A stretch of 64,000 bases of DNA. Source: Verrucomicrobiota bacterium (lineage in GTDB: Bacteria > Verrucomicrobiota > Verrucomicrobiia > Chthoniobacterales > Terrimicrobiaceae). The DNA lies in the NCBI GenBank assembly GCA_017305195.1, contig JAFKMU010000045.1, forward strand, positions 80,662-144,661. Reading direction: 5' to 3'. Below are positions 35,600 to 45,129 of the stretch, one piece after another; positions within the stretch are counted from its first letter, which is position 1, and each line of letters starts with the position of its first letter. The notes beneath the pieces were generated by a model. The model saw only the letters and a list, made by a program, of their open reading frames with translations. It was not told where the DNA came from and searched no databases. The translations under genes were made by a program, and so were the position numbers.

Positions 35600-36139
35600 T
35601 TAATACCGGAATTTTGGCTTTTCCGCCGGAGGAGTCGGAGTAGGAGCAGGTGCGGCGACGTCCTCGGGAGCGATATTCAGGTCCGGCGCCGGGGTGTTCG
35701 GCTCGGGCATCGGGATGTCGTTCATCTGTTCGCCGGTATAGCGCGGGCTGTCCGGCACATTGCGGCGTTTCTTCCCGGACCTGGGCGTATCCGAGGAGTC
35801 GGAACCCGTGACGGAGGGAGGAAGCGGAGGAGCCGGGGCCATGTTCTCATTGGCCACATATCCTGTACGGCTGTCGGAGAGCTGGACCAGGCTGTAGCCC
35901 ATTTCCTGCCGGAGAAGCTTCACCCGGGTGCCGGAGGGCAGGGAGGCGTCGGGTCTGCCCTGCATCGGACCGAGCCGATAAAACGGCGTGTAGTCCCGGA
36001 TCATGACATAATCCGGAGCGGTCTCCGGGGTGAATGTCTGGGTAGCTGCGCAGCCGGACAAGATCACGGCAGCGGCGAGCAGCACCAGCCATACGCTGGT
36101 CTGTCGCAGATACAAAAAAAGGCCGCCCTCGGGAAACAT
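35600..36139 (-). CDS. SH3-like domain lipoprotein
   Basis: 179 aa. Signal peptide ending in lipobox LSGC (Cys30), then an SH3-type segment (about 43-100: YTPFYRLGPMQGRPDASLPSGTRVKLLRQEMGYSLVQLSDSRTGYVANENM, read as consecutive short blocks) and a long Pro/Ser-rich tail. Probable outer-membrane or periplasmic peptide/glycan-binding partner of the adjacent membrane kinase. The ATG at 36139 lies in the loop of the upstream terminator; a TTG eight codons in is the alternative start, so the true N-terminus is uncertain. Confidence 0.8.
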   Translation of the reverse strand: MFPEGGLFLYLRQTSVWLVLLAAAVILSGCAATQTFTPETAPDYVMIRDYTPFYRLGPMQGRPDASLPSGTRVKLLRQEMGYSLVQLSDSRTGYVANENMAPAPPLPPSVTGSDSSDTPRSGKKRRNVPDSPRYTGEQMNDIPMPEPNTPAPDLNIAPEDVAAPAPTPTPPAEKPKFRY

Positions 36140-36152
36140 CGCGGGCGACCTT
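36112..36152 (-). terminator. terminator of the glycosyltransferase cluster
   Basis: Stem AAGGTCGCCC/GGGCGGCCTT (one mismatch) at 36119-36152 with a T-run on the minus strand. It ends the 27-kb cluster 31 bp after its last gene, and its loop contains the first codon of the SH3 lipoprotein gene. Confidence 0.8.
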
Positions 36153-36182
36153 AGTTATTCCCTACCGACTAGGCAAGGCGGC

Positions 36183-37304
36183 TTATCCATTTGGCTCCGC
36201 CCGGAGCGACTCCCGATACAGATCCTCCAGCCTGCCACAGAGGGATTTGGCGGAGAAACTCCCTTGCACGCGCACCCGGGCCGCACAGCTCAATTTCTCC
36301 GCGACGGCGGGATTTTGCATCTGAAACACCGCCGCCGCCGCCGCTTGCGGATCGCCCGGAGGAAAAAGCAGTGCCGTCTCCCCGGAGGTGAGAATTTCCG
36401 CCGTTCCATCGACTCCGGTGGCACAAATCGGCACCGCGGCAGCCATCGCCTCCAGCAAAACCATCGGCGTTCCCTCGTAGCGGGAGGTCAGAAGGAGAAG
36501 GTCGATGGCTCCGTAAACCGCCTGACGGTCGCCGACATATCCGGCAAATCGCACCCGGTCCCCCAACCCCAGCCCTCCAGCCAGCGCCTTGAGTGCCGCC
36601 TCCTCCGGTCCCTCGCCAAAAATGACGAATCGGGCTGCGGGCAATTTTGCCGTCACCAGAGCAGCGGTACGGAGAAAGGTGGCAAAGTCCTTTTGGAGCA
36701 CGAGCCGACCGATGCCGCCGACGACAAAATCCTCCGGCTTCAGGCCCCAGCGAGCACGGAAAGCCGCGCGGGCTTCCGAAGAGGGCGGACCGAAGGCGTC
36801 GACGTCCACGCCATTGGTAAAGTACTCGACCACCTCATCGGGCAGCCCCTCCTGGCGGACGAGAAACTCCCGCGTGGTGCGCGAGACCGCGAGGATCTTG
36901 CACGATAGCAGGTTGGTCAGGCGATCGATGAGAAACGGGCCCAGGCGCTCGCGGAGGGCGTCGTTACAATGATCATGGGCAACGATCACCTTCTGCCCGC
37001 ACAGCGCGGCGATCGGGCGGGCCAGCCAGTTGGCCCCGAAGAGGTGGCAATGCACGATGTCGAACCGCTCCTTCAAAAGCAGCTTCGCGAGATTCGGCAC
37101 GTAAAACGGCGGAAATTTCCCGGGCGAAAGCGAAACAACCGGCACCCCGATCGCCTCCAGCTCCGCCGCGACGCCGCCTTTCCCGTGCAGGCAGGCCACG
37201 GTGTAGGAAAAGTCGGGCTGGTTGCGAAATTTCAGCAGGTTGAGCAGGACGGTTTGCGCTCCGCCCGAACCCAGATGATCGATGACCTGGAGGACCTTGA
37301 TCAT
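36183..37304 (-). CDS. glycosyltransferase family 4
   Basis: 373 aa GT-B retaining transferase. Donor half carries GGAQ near 14-17 and the C-terminal half EGTPMVLLEA with the E277-x7-E285 pattern that positions the nucleotide sugar. Last gene of the cluster; overlaps the next by 4 bp. Sugar and acceptor unknown. Confidence 0.9.
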   Translation of the reverse strand: MIKVLQVIDHLGSGGAQTVLLNLLKFRNQPDFSYTVACLHGKGGVAAELEAIGVPVVSLSPGKFPPFYVPNLAKLLLKERFDIVHCHLFGANWLARPIAALCGQKVIVAHDHCNDALRERLGPFLIDRLTNLLSCKILAVSRTTREFLVRQEGLPDEVVEYFTNGVDVDAFGPPSSEARAAFRARWGLKPEDFVVGGIGRLVLQKDFATFLRTAALVTAKLPAARFVIFGEGPEEAALKALAGGLGLGDRVRFAGYVGDRQAVYGAIDLLLLTSRYEGTPMVLLEAMAAAVPICATGVDGTAEILTSGETALLFPPGDPQAAAAAVFQMQNPAVAEKLSCAARVRVQGSFSAKSLCGRLEDLYRESLRAEPNG

Positions 37305-38395
37305 CGTTTAGCCGCCGGGAGTCCGGCGAGGAAGGCGTCAGTTTCCTTCGCGTTATCGTGAAGCTCGCGCACAAAGCGCTCAGACTCGCGGCCCATCGCA
37401 TCTGTCGCGGCGCGGTCGCCAAACCACTGCCGGGCGAGGGTAAAAAATCGATCACGGTCGCCATCGGCACAAGCGCCGAGCGGAAAATCCTCGAAGAGCG
37501 TGTCCGGCCGGACGATGAGCGAGAGCAGCGCCGTGGAGGCGAGGCCGGACTGGATGAAGCTGTTCGGCCATCCCTCCCAGGTCGACGTATTCACAAAGAC
37601 CCGCGCGCGGTCGTAGTGGGACTGCACCTCGCGGTAGGGAACTCCGTTGTGGAAAATGACGTTGGGCAACTTCTCCGCCCGCACCCGCACGGACTCAAAG
37701 AGGGCGGCATCCTCGCATGGACAGATCATCTCAAAGCGGGCCTCAGGCATCGCCTCGACGAGATCGAGAAAGATATGGGGCTGCTTGATCGGCTGACACC
37801 GGGCGACCCAGAGAAAATCGATGGTTTTTTCAGCCGTGCGGGGTTCGGCGCGAGGCAGGATGAGATTCCGGTATAGGGCGCAGGGCATGCCCTGCTCAAG
37901 GAAGAGGCGCTCCTGAAGCTTCGTCATGGCGAAGCGCTGATCGCAATGGCGCATGCCAAACTCAAAGAGCCCGCCGCGGACCGGATTATCGCGCCGGAAG
38001 CCGCCATTCACCTCCGTGTCGAGACCGCAGATAAAGTGGAGCTGGAAGCCAAAGAGCGGGCGCAGCGCCCAGAGGATGAAAAGCCATGCCGTCCAGCCGA
38101 GGACGAGCACGTGATCGGGCCGCTCCTCGCGAAAAATGCGGATGATCTTGGGCAGCGCGGTCAGGCTGTCGGCCAGGCCGCCGGTCTGGAATCTCCCGCC
38201 GTTGCGAATCTTAACTCCCTGGAAAATCTGGCAATCCGGCTGCCCGATGTCGCCGGCAGCGATCACGGTGTCATATCCACGGGCGGCGAGTTCGCGAGCC
38301 AACAAAGCGACCTGAAGCTCGGCTCCGCCGGAGACCCGGGTCGAAGCCGGATCGAGCACGAGGTTCGCGTAACTGGATAGAAAAAGAAACTTCAC
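37301..38395 (-). CDS. glycosyltransferase family 4-like
   Basis: 364 aa GT-B fold. SGGAELQVALLARELAARGYD opens the acceptor half. In the donor half the STWEGWPNSFIQSGLA segment has the first glutamate but glutamine where E-x7-E normally ends, so activity needs proof. Overlaps neighbours by 4 bp (ATGA). Confidence 0.82.
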   Translation of the reverse strand: MKFLFLSSYANLVLDPASTRVSGGAELQVALLARELAARGYDTVIAAGDIGQPDCQIFQGVKIRNGGRFQTGGLADSLTALPKIIRIFREERPDHVLVLGWTAWLFILWALRPLFGFQLHFICGLDTEVNGGFRRDNPVRGGLFEFGMRHCDQRFAMTKLQERLFLEQGMPCALYRNLILPRAEPRTAEKTIDFLWVARCQPIKQPHIFLDLVEAMPEARFEMICPCEDAALFESVRVRAEKLPNVIFHNGVPYREVQSHYDRARVFVNTSTWEGWPNSFIQSGLASTALLSLIVRPDTLFEDFPLGACADGDRDRFFTLARQWFGDRAATDAMGRESERFVRELHDNAKETDAFLAGLPAAKR

Positions 38396-38883
38396 GCCTG
38401 CTGCGCGCGAATGACCTTCGCGGGATTGCCTGCCGCCACCGCGCCGGGCGGGACGTCTTTGACGACCACGGCACCAGCCCCGATCGTTGCGCCGTCGCCG
38501 ACCTGGATCGGGCCGAGCAGAATCGCCCCGCAGCCGATCTCGACATTGTTTCCGATGACCGGAACCCCCTCTCCTGCCTGACGGTACCCGATGGTCACGC
38601 CCTGGCGCAGGATGCAGTCGTCACCGATCACCGCCTCGGGATGCACCACGAGCCCGCTGGCATGATATAGTCGCAGGCGGGTGCCGATGCGTGTCGAGTA
38701 ACCCAACTCGATCCCCATGATCCACTCCACCCCGACGACATACAGAAGCAAAAGCGGAGAACCCAGCAGCCACAGCCCACCCGGCAGGGCGCGAATAGCC
38801 CGGCAGAGCCGCCAGAAAACGAGCACGGCGCGCCCCTTCGGGTTTCCCACATTCACATCCCAGTCCTGAAAAAGGCTTTTCAT
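38392..38883 (-). CDS. serine acetyltransferase-like left-handed beta-helix acyltransferase
   Basis: 163 aa. N-terminal helical segment, then hexapeptide repeats (GVTIGYRQ, VIGNNVEIGCGAILLGPIQVG, TIGAGAVVVKDV, NPAKVIRA). CysE/WcaF-like; in this context most likely O-acetylates a sugar residue with acetyl-CoA rather than serine. Start chosen at ATG 38883, overlapping the upstream stop. Confidence 0.85.
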   Translation of the reverse strand: MKSLFQDWDVNVGNPKGRAVLVFWRLCRAIRALPGGLWLLGSPLLLLYVVGVEWIMGIELGYSTRIGTRLRLYHASGLVVHPEAVIGDDCILRQGVTIGYRQAGEGVPVIGNNVEIGCGAILLGPIQVGDGATIGAGAVVVKDVPPGAVAAGNPAKVIRAQQA

Positions 38884-39869
38884 CGTGGTCCCATCATTCG
38901 ATCCCGCAACAGGCTGAAAAACAAGTCCGGTTGAGCGCGAAGGCTCTCGGTCATTTCCTGGGCCATCGCAGGTGACGCGCCGAGCTGGCCCGCCGCCTTC
39001 CAGTGCAGGAGACATTTTGCCTCGGCGCGTTCCCCCGCGGGGACGGGGAGCGCCTTGTCAAGTTCACGATGCAGTGCCCAGAATGCCGAGCGTTTTCCCG
39101 GGGCAAATCCATCCCGGAGCTGGCTGACGAGGGCGAGATTGCTGCGGGTGGCATGGGGTCCCAACCCCCATTGCACGAAAGCCCGTCGGTTGGCTTCCAT
39201 CGCCTCAGCGGCGGTGGCTTCAGCTTTTTGATGCGAAAGCGAGGAGTGGACCACCCGGTAGGAAATCAGGCGCTGCGGAAGATTATCGCCGGGACCGGTT
39301 TTGAGCAGCTTCAGCCAGAGGTCGTAGTCTTGAGTGATGCGGAAATGCGGATCGTATTTCCCAACAGCCAGAGCGGCCTCGCGACGGAAGCAGACCGAGG
39401 CGTGAATGAACGGGTTGTCGTACAGGGTGAACCAGCGCACGGATTCCTCGCCGCAGGGGGCGTTAATCAGGCCGCAAAATGCGCCGTCCTCGGTGATGAG
39501 CCATCCGTTGGTGCCGAGAATGACCAGATCGGGGCGGCGATGCAGCTCAGCCATCTGAAGTTCCAGGCGCTGCGGATGCGGGAGATCGTCAGCATCCTGC
39601 CGGGCGATCCATGGCGCACGAGCCTCCTCAATGCCTTGGTTGAGGCAGACCGTCTGGCCCTGGTTGACCGGATTGAGGATCAGGCGAATACGGGAATCCT
39701 TTGCCGCCCAAGAAGTTAAAAACTCCTGCCCTCCATCAGTCGAACCGTCATCGATGATGAGAAACTCCAGGTCGCGAAAGGTCTGCCCGAGAATGCTGCG
39801 GATGCCGACATCCAGATAGGACCGCGCATTGTAGACGGTCATGAGGACTGTGACTGCGGGAGTACTCAT
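38880..39869 (-). CDS. glycosyltransferase family 2
   Basis: 329 aa inverting GT-A. VTVLMTVYNARSYLDVGIRS at the N-terminus, IIDDGSTDGG near 36, and the metal-binding DADD in RQDADDLPH near 95. A long C-terminal helical extension follows. Neighbours overlap by 4 bp. Confidence 0.92.
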   Translation of the reverse strand: MSTPAVTVLMTVYNARSYLDVGIRSILGQTFRDLEFLIIDDGSTDGGQEFLTSWAAKDSRIRLILNPVNQGQTVCLNQGIEEARAPWIARQDADDLPHPQRLELQMAELHRRPDLVILGTNGWLITEDGAFCGLINAPCGEESVRWFTLYDNPFIHASVCFRREAALAVGKYDPHFRITQDYDLWLKLLKTGPGDNLPQRLISYRVVHSSLSHQKAEATAAEAMEANRRAFVQWGLGPHATRSNLALVSQLRDGFAPGKRSAFWALHRELDKALPVPAGERAEAKCLLHWKAAGQLGASPAMAQEMTESLRAQPDLFFSLLRDRMMGPR

Positions 39870-40969
39870 GCGAGGAGTTTCTCAAAAATGCGGCGGTGCT
39901 CCGCGATCCAGGTTTCCGCCCGGAAGTGCTGGACGGCATGCTGTCGGGCGTTGCGGGAAAACTCGACAAGATGCGGTATCACCTTCTTCACGGCTGCCGC
40001 CCATTCCGAAGCGGGCGGAGTGATCATGCGATCCCAGACAAGCGGCACCGGGATCAACGCGCCACAATCCGAGGGAACCATCTCGGGTAATCCCCCGCTG
40101 GCGGAACCCACGACAGGCAACCCGCAGGCCAGCGACTCGATGACCACGGTCGGGCAGGGATCGAGATACTTCGGATGCAGGACGATGTGATGACTGCGAT
40201 ACAACGCGACGGCCTCCTCCTGGGTGAATGCCGGCAGGAGTCGGATTTCGTTCTCCAGCCCAAGCGTCTGGATCTCGGAGCGCACCTGATCGGTCGCACC
40301 TGGCCATTCCATTTTGCCCGCTATGGTCAGGGTCGCCTCGATGCCATCCTTTCGTAACACGGACAGGCACTGCACAGCGGAAAGCACGCGATCGGGGTAG
40401 CTATGCGTTCCCAGGGAAAGCAAACGCAGAGGCGTTGCGGGAACGGGCTCCGGCGGCGGTGAAAATCTCTCCAGGTCGACCGGATTGAAAAGGATGCTAG
40501 CCGGACGATCTGCGGGACCGAGAAACTCATCCGACGCCATGCGGCAGAAGTCCGACTGATAAACCACATAGTCGGCCCGGTCGCGAAGCCAGCGCATCGG
40601 ACCATTGAACCGCTCGGCCTCCGCACCGGCCCACCCCCGATAGGCGACGCCGTTCTGATTCCAAACAAACTTGATCCCCCGGCGGCGGCAGATTTCCCAG
40701 AGGTCGCGGGCAAAGGGCGGCTGGGCGCTGCTGACAAGGTACAGGATATTGAACACCTCGGCACTCGATGGGAACGCGTCGCGCAGGTGGAGAAGCTTGA
40801 CGGCCCCGCCGTGGATGAACTCGCGGCGCTCCAGTACCCCGCCAAAGGAAAGAACCGGCTCTGCGGAGGAGGCCAGCGCGATGCTGCCGCGTTTCGTGCG
40901 AAGACGCGACCGTTTCGGGAAGTCCAGCACCCCGCGAATCGCGGAGGCAATCTGCCAGGGGATGCTCAT
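39866..40969 (-). CDS. glycosyltransferase family 4
   Basis: 367 aa GT-B. C-terminal donor domain holds LRLLSLGTHSYPDRVL and the LDPCPTVVIESLACGLPVVGS segment; aspartate replaces the first of the two usual E-x7-E residues. Overlaps both neighbours by 4 bp. N-terminal half lacks the common GGxE loop and is hard to place. Confidence 0.85.
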   Translation of the reverse strand: MSIPWQIASAIRGVLDFPKRSRLRTKRGSIALASSAEPVLSFGGVLERREFIHGGAVKLLHLRDAFPSSAEVFNILYLVSSAQPPFARDLWEICRRRGIKFVWNQNGVAYRGWAGAEAERFNGPMRWLRDRADYVVYQSDFCRMASDEFLGPADRPASILFNPVDLERFSPPPEPVPATPLRLLSLGTHSYPDRVLSAVQCLSVLRKDGIEATLTIAGKMEWPGATDQVRSEIQTLGLENEIRLLPAFTQEEAVALYRSHHIVLHPKYLDPCPTVVIESLACGLPVVGSASGGLPEMVPSDCGALIPVPLVWDRMITPPASEWAAAVKKVIPHLVEFSRNARQHAVQHFRAETWIAEHRRIFEKLLA

Positions 40970-42081
40970 GCGGACAACTCAGCCTGGATGCGCCGGGCGA
41001 TTTTTTCCGCCACGGTGTCCCAGAGAAAATGTTCCCGGACAAGGGCTCGTCCCCTCTCGCCAAATCGCTGGCGGAGAGCGGCATCGGAAAGCAGTTTGCG
41101 CAGCGCCCCAGCGATGGCTTCAGGACTGCGCGGCGGAACCAGGAAACCGCTTTCGCCTTCCAGGACCCGCTCGGCATTGGCCCCCACCGACGTGGTGACG
41201 ACGGGGAGTCCGTAGGCTGCCGCCTCGACCACCGCCACGGCGCTCGGCTCGGAACGGCTGGGCATGAGAAAAATATCCGCCTGGGCCAGATGAGCCCCCA
41301 CCTGCTCGCGGGGGATGCGGCCATGGATCACCACACGATCCATGGTTAACCCGGGATCGCAGCCGACGATGTGCAACTCGGTGCCGGGAAATTCCCCGGT
41401 AATCTTTCGGAACGCCTCGATCATCTCTGGACCGCCCTTGCGCTCCCATTCGACCCCGACAAAGACGATGCGCGGGTGGAGGTTTGCCTTGGGCGGCAGG
41501 GTCTCGGGAAAGGGGATATTGATCCCGGAATGCACGCACTGCACCCGGCTGGGCGGGATCTGGTAATCCTCGATCACCGAGCGCGCGGCAAACTCCCCTG
41601 TCGTGAAAGTCACGCGGGAATCCGCATAGAGCGAGCGCTCCATCGCCAGCCATTGACGGGTCATGGGCTGGAGCTTGCGGGCGTTGCCGTATCGCGCATT
41701 GGCGAGGTGGGTGTGGTCCGTGTAGCCGAAATGCGGAATGCCGGGCCGGATGGCGCGAAAAACCGACTGGGTTTGAAAGGAGAATGCCGCATCCGAGAAT
41801 TCCGGACTGGTGGAAACCCAGTGCCCGAACATCCGGAGAAAAGTGACAGTCCGGGGCAAAAAGGCCTGCGGCGAAAACCGATATCGAAAGATCGGCTGCG
41901 GGTAGCGGAGCGTAGCCTCGATGAGCCCGGCGAGATAGGTCGCCGGACGAGGCCGGGCGATGTCATCGATGATGTCGAGCCAGCGAAATTCATATCCCGG
42001 CAAGGCGGACGGCAGAGTGCGAGCAATACTTTCGTTGACGAACGAAAAGCTGCCCTGCTTGAAGCACAGCGCCTTCTTCAT
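40966..42081 (-). CDS. glycosyltransferase family 4
   Basis: 371 aa GT-B. Donor half: RIVFVGVEWERKGGPEMIEAF near 215 and SRSEPSAVAVVEAAAYGLPVV with a complete E-x7-E near 300. Start set at ATG 42081 (MKKALCFKQ), which overlaps the next stop as ATGA. Confidence 0.9.
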   Translation of the reverse strand: MKKALCFKQGSFSFVNESIARTLPSALPGYEFRWLDIIDDIARPRPATYLAGLIEATLRYPQPIFRYRFSPQAFLPRTVTFLRMFGHWVSTSPEFSDAAFSFQTQSVFRAIRPGIPHFGYTDHTHLANARYGNARKLQPMTRQWLAMERSLYADSRVTFTTGEFAARSVIEDYQIPPSRVQCVHSGINIPFPETLPPKANLHPRIVFVGVEWERKGGPEMIEAFRKITGEFPGTELHIVGCDPGLTMDRVVIHGRIPREQVGAHLAQADIFLMPSRSEPSAVAVVEAAAYGLPVVTTSVGANAERVLEGESGFLVPPRSPEAIAGALRKLLSDAALRQRFGERGRALVREHFLWDTVAEKIARRIQAELSA

Positions 42082-43331
42082 CGCCCCTGGCAAAACAAAG
42101 CCGCTCCGAGCAAGGCCTGCTCGTCAGCGACAGGATCATGTACAGCGAGCGCCGTCTCTGCGGATTGCGCAGGGATGCCTTGCCGATTTTGCACCTTGGT
42201 GATGATCCGATCGACCATGGCGGACTGGTCGTTGGGCGGAAAAACGACGGGGCGACGGCCGAACCGGCGTCTCACGCGAAAAAGCGCCGATGCGATGGCG
42301 CTGGAAAGATGGGCCATGGGCCGCTCGGGACCGCGAGGGAGTTCCTGGTAGATACTGATCAGCGCTTCGCTCAAGGCGGCGGTAGAATTCTCCCGATCGG
42401 CCCGGCGGCTGGCGAGATAAGTGGCTTCCCGCAGGGAACCCGTCCGGGCGTGATTCTCAAGAAGGCGCACCGCCTCATCGACCGAGCGAAACATCATCTC
42501 GGCCGGGAGGAGATCCCGGGCGATGCCGACGGGCGTGCTGATGACCGCCTGCCCGGCAAAGAGCGCCTCCAGCAGCGAATGCGGACCACCCTCCCACCGG
42601 GAGGGAACCACGGTGACGTCGAGCGCCTGATAGAGGCGGTTCAGCTCGGTGCGAGGCAGGATGTTCCAATCGTAATCATCCTGGTCATTCGGACCGATCC
42701 GCCCATGAAAGCGAAAGGGAATACCGGCGGCAGTCAGACGGCGTCGCAGCCAGTGGCGTCGCGGCCCCGCCAGGAGAACGACCAGATTTGGGAGCCGCTG
42801 GTAGAGTTCCTTGGCGATGTCGAAAAGAATGTCGGCCCCCTTCTGGCGCTTCAGGCGGCGCAGATCGGTGCCCTCGGTATCGCGATGGAAATTGCCGATG
42901 ACGAAGGCGTTTTTGTCGATGCCAAGCTGGTGACGCAGCCCGCCGTCGTTTTCCAGCGTGCGAAAAATGGTGGCATCCACCGTATACGGGGCTCGGGACA
43001 CGGGGAGACCGAGCATGCGAAACTGCGCCTCGGCCTCGCGCGTGCGGGCGATCCAGAGATCGACCCTCGCGGCAGCCTGGGAAAACTCCGGCTGCGTCAG
43101 CGAGTAGACCGGCGGGTTATCGGCAAAGCAAATGAGCTTCTTTCCGCGCACGGCGCGCTCGCCGAAATCCAGCAATCGCGGCCAGTAGGCGGAATGCACG
43201 ATGCGGGCCGCCGGGAGAGAAACGGGAACGACATGTCCCTCGACCGCCTCTCGCGCCACGCGGAGGTCTTCATCGAGCGCCCAGGCGACCTTCTCGCCGC
43301 CGGTAAAATGGACATGCCATAGCGTGCTCAC
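42078..43331 (-). CDS. glycosyltransferase family 4
   Basis: 417 aa. Donor domain with NFHRDTEGTDLRRLKRQKGADIL, LVVLLAGPRRHWL and RWEGGPHSLLEALFAGQAVIS (E-x7-E). A basic C-terminal extension follows. Start is GTG 43331, overlapping the preceding stop as GTGA; upstream codons are non-conserved. Confidence 0.85.
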   Translation of the reverse strand: MSTLWHVHFTGGEKVAWALDEDLRVAREAVEGHVVPVSLPAARIVHSAYWPRLLDFGERAVRGKKLICFADNPPVYSLTQPEFSQAAARVDLWIARTREAEAQFRMLGLPVSRAPYTVDATIFRTLENDGGLRHQLGIDKNAFVIGNFHRDTEGTDLRRLKRQKGADILFDIAKELYQRLPNLVVLLAGPRRHWLRRRLTAAGIPFRFHGRIGPNDQDDYDWNILPRTELNRLYQALDVTVVPSRWEGGPHSLLEALFAGQAVISTPVGIARDLLPAEMMFRSVDEAVRLLENHARTGSLREATYLASRRADRENSTAALSEALISIYQELPRGPERPMAHLSSAIASALFRVRRRFGRRPVVFPPNDQSAMVDRIITKVQNRQGIPAQSAETALAVHDPVADEQALLGAALFCQGR

Positions 43332-44299
43332 TGGTTGATGAGAGACTGAATGATCTGGCGATATGCCGCGCACATGCGATCCCCAGCCGGGGCCTCGCGG
43401 AGCACGCAGCCGCGCAGTTCATGGTAGCGGTCCTTGAGCGCCTCGATGGACTCTGGGAGATTTTCCGTGAGCTCCACTCCAAACCGACGGCCAAGCTCGA
43501 CCGTGCCGCCGCCATCGCGGTGGTAAAAAAGCGGGAGTCCGCACTGCATGGCCTCGACCGGGTGCATGGCTCCGGGTTCGTAACGCGAGGCGGTAATGCC
43601 GACGTGGCACTGGCGCAGGAGGCCGGCCAGCTTCTCTCCTGTACAGGGAGGGAAGGTGCGGGCTTTCTTCCAGGTGATCTGCTTCGGCCAGCGCCCGATG
43701 ACCCAGAGTTCGACGCCCTTAAGATCGCCGCTCGCGATCAGGTTGTCCACCTCCTGATAGACATCGAAACCCTTGGCCATGTTGTCGGACCAGTGATGCG
43801 TCACCAGCCGCAGTGGATGACCGGGCTGCCAGACGGGCGACCCGAAGGGATGAAACACGGCTGGATCGGCCCCGTTGGTGATAACGGAGTGCGGGCGATC
43901 CTTGGAAAACCACTTCGCGGCGTGATGGTCGCGCAGCCATTCGGAAACAAAGACCGTATGATCCGCGACCGTGTTGGCCTCAGCCAGCCGGGCGTCCATC
44001 TCGTCCGTTCCCTTGCGGACGTCGTTGTCATTGATGCGCTGGACGCATTTCAGGCGACCGTTACGGCGCTTGGCCCAGACGACATCGTCGTAGGTAATCG
44101 TGAGCTTGCCGCTCAGTCCGGCATGGGTGCCCATCACGCAGTCGACGTCGGGCGTGAGCTGGTAGACGACGTCGTACCCGCAGCGCTTCAGGTATTGCGA
44201 CAGCTGGTTGAGCCACTGGTTGCCGCCTCCAAACGCGGTGCGGCGCGGGGCGAGATTGAACGCCACCGTGGCGATCGGCTTCTTGCGAAAAAAGCTCAT
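43328..44299 (-). CDS. glycosyltransferase family 4 (GT-B)
   Basis: 323 aa. NLAPRRTAFGGGNQWLNQLS at the N-terminus, VSEWLRDHH near 115, and donor segment ITASRYEPGAMHPVEAMQCGLPLF with E-x7-E near 260. Start taken as ATG 44299 (MSFFRKKPIATVAF), overlapping the preceding stop by 4 bp, rather than an upstream extension in the same frame. Confidence 0.87.
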   Translation of the reverse strand: MSFFRKKPIATVAFNLAPRRTAFGGGNQWLNQLSQYLKRCGYDVVYQLTPDVDCVMGTHAGLSGKLTITYDDVVWAKRRNGRLKCVQRINDNDVRKGTDEMDARLAEANTVADHTVFVSEWLRDHHAAKWFSKDRPHSVITNGADPAVFHPFGSPVWQPGHPLRLVTHHWSDNMAKGFDVYQEVDNLIASGDLKGVELWVIGRWPKQITWKKARTFPPCTGEKLAGLLRQCHVGITASRYEPGAMHPVEAMQCGLPLFYHRDGGGTVELGRRFGVELTENLPESIEALKDRYHELRGCVLREAPAGDRMCAAYRQIIQSLINQ

Positions 44300-45129
44300 G
44301 GTTCCGTGGAAAAAAATGCGGTCGTGGAGACTGTGACCTCGGGTCCGCGACGATAGCGGGAATCCTTCCAGTTCGTCACGGGCAAACCAACAAGCCGCCG
44401 CGCCGAGCGGATGATCCGCTGCCAGGAATTGCCGTACTTCTCCATGATGTTCTCCCGTGTCGCCGCGTTGCCGGATTCCCGGGAGCTCCGTGGCAGGAAG
44501 CATGTGTGCAGGCACCGGAAATCGCTCTCTTCCCAAGGCGCCTCGTCGTGCAGCATCCGGCGGTCGGAATTCGTAAACCCGGCACGAAAAACGACCTCGC
44601 CGCCGTGCAGGCGCTCGGGGGCGTCGCCTCCCCACGAGTCGATCGCGGCAAAGTTGTACAGCTTGGTCATGCTCCGGCAGGGTGGAGCGAGATGTCCACT
44701 GGCGGACCGGCGATCCGCAGCCAGAGCCGTAACATTGAGCACGCTGCCGAGGATCATCCAGGTCCGGGCGAACTCCCCGGCATTAATCCGCTCGCGCAGG
44801 CGCAGCAGACCCGCCGTGTCGTAGATCTCATCGCCATCCACGGCAAAGGCCCACACATCCTGTCCAGCCAGTCCGGCGATCAGCTCATGGGATTCCCGAG
44901 GATGCGAGAGCCGGTGAAATTCCGCCGAGGGCAGTTCCTTCGCCAGCCGCTTGAGGATCGGCACAGTCGCGTCCGTCGATCCGTGATCCATCAGCAGGAT
45001 ATGATCGCAAAACGGGGCGGCATTGCGCACGGCCCGCTCCACGAAGACATCCTCATTGTGAACGAGGACGACACCGACGATGCGGGGATGGCTCAAGCAA
45101 TCTTGCTGCGGAGCAGAACCCACAGCCAT
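44296..45129 (-). CDS. glycosyltransferase family 2
   Basis: 277 aa if ATG 45129 is used. GT-A: RIVGVVLVHNEDVFVERAV, ILLMDHGSTDATV and WAFAVDGDEIYD near 95 as the acidic metal site. The ATG overlaps the upstream methyltransferase by 37 bp; a TTG at 45096 would give a 4-bp TTGA overlap like other junctions here and leaves the fold intact, so the start is open. Confidence 0.83.
   Translation of the reverse strand: MAVGSAPQQDCLSHPRIVGVVLVHNEDVFVERAVRNAAPFCDHILLMDHGSTDATVPILKRLAKELPSAEFHRLSHPRESHELIAGLAGQDVWAFAVDGDEIYDTAGLLRLRERINAGEFARTWMILGSVLNVTALAADRRSASGHLAPPCRSMTKLYNFAAIDSWGGDAPERLHGGEVVFRAGFTNSDRRMLHDEAPWEESDFRCLHTCFLPRSSRESGNAATRENIMEKYGNSWQRIIRSARRLVGLPVTNWKDSRYRRGPEVTVSTTAFFSTEP

Noticed and set aside
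34120..35643. 507-codon open frame opposite the kinase gene
   Set aside because: Antisense to the kinase domains, no family features.
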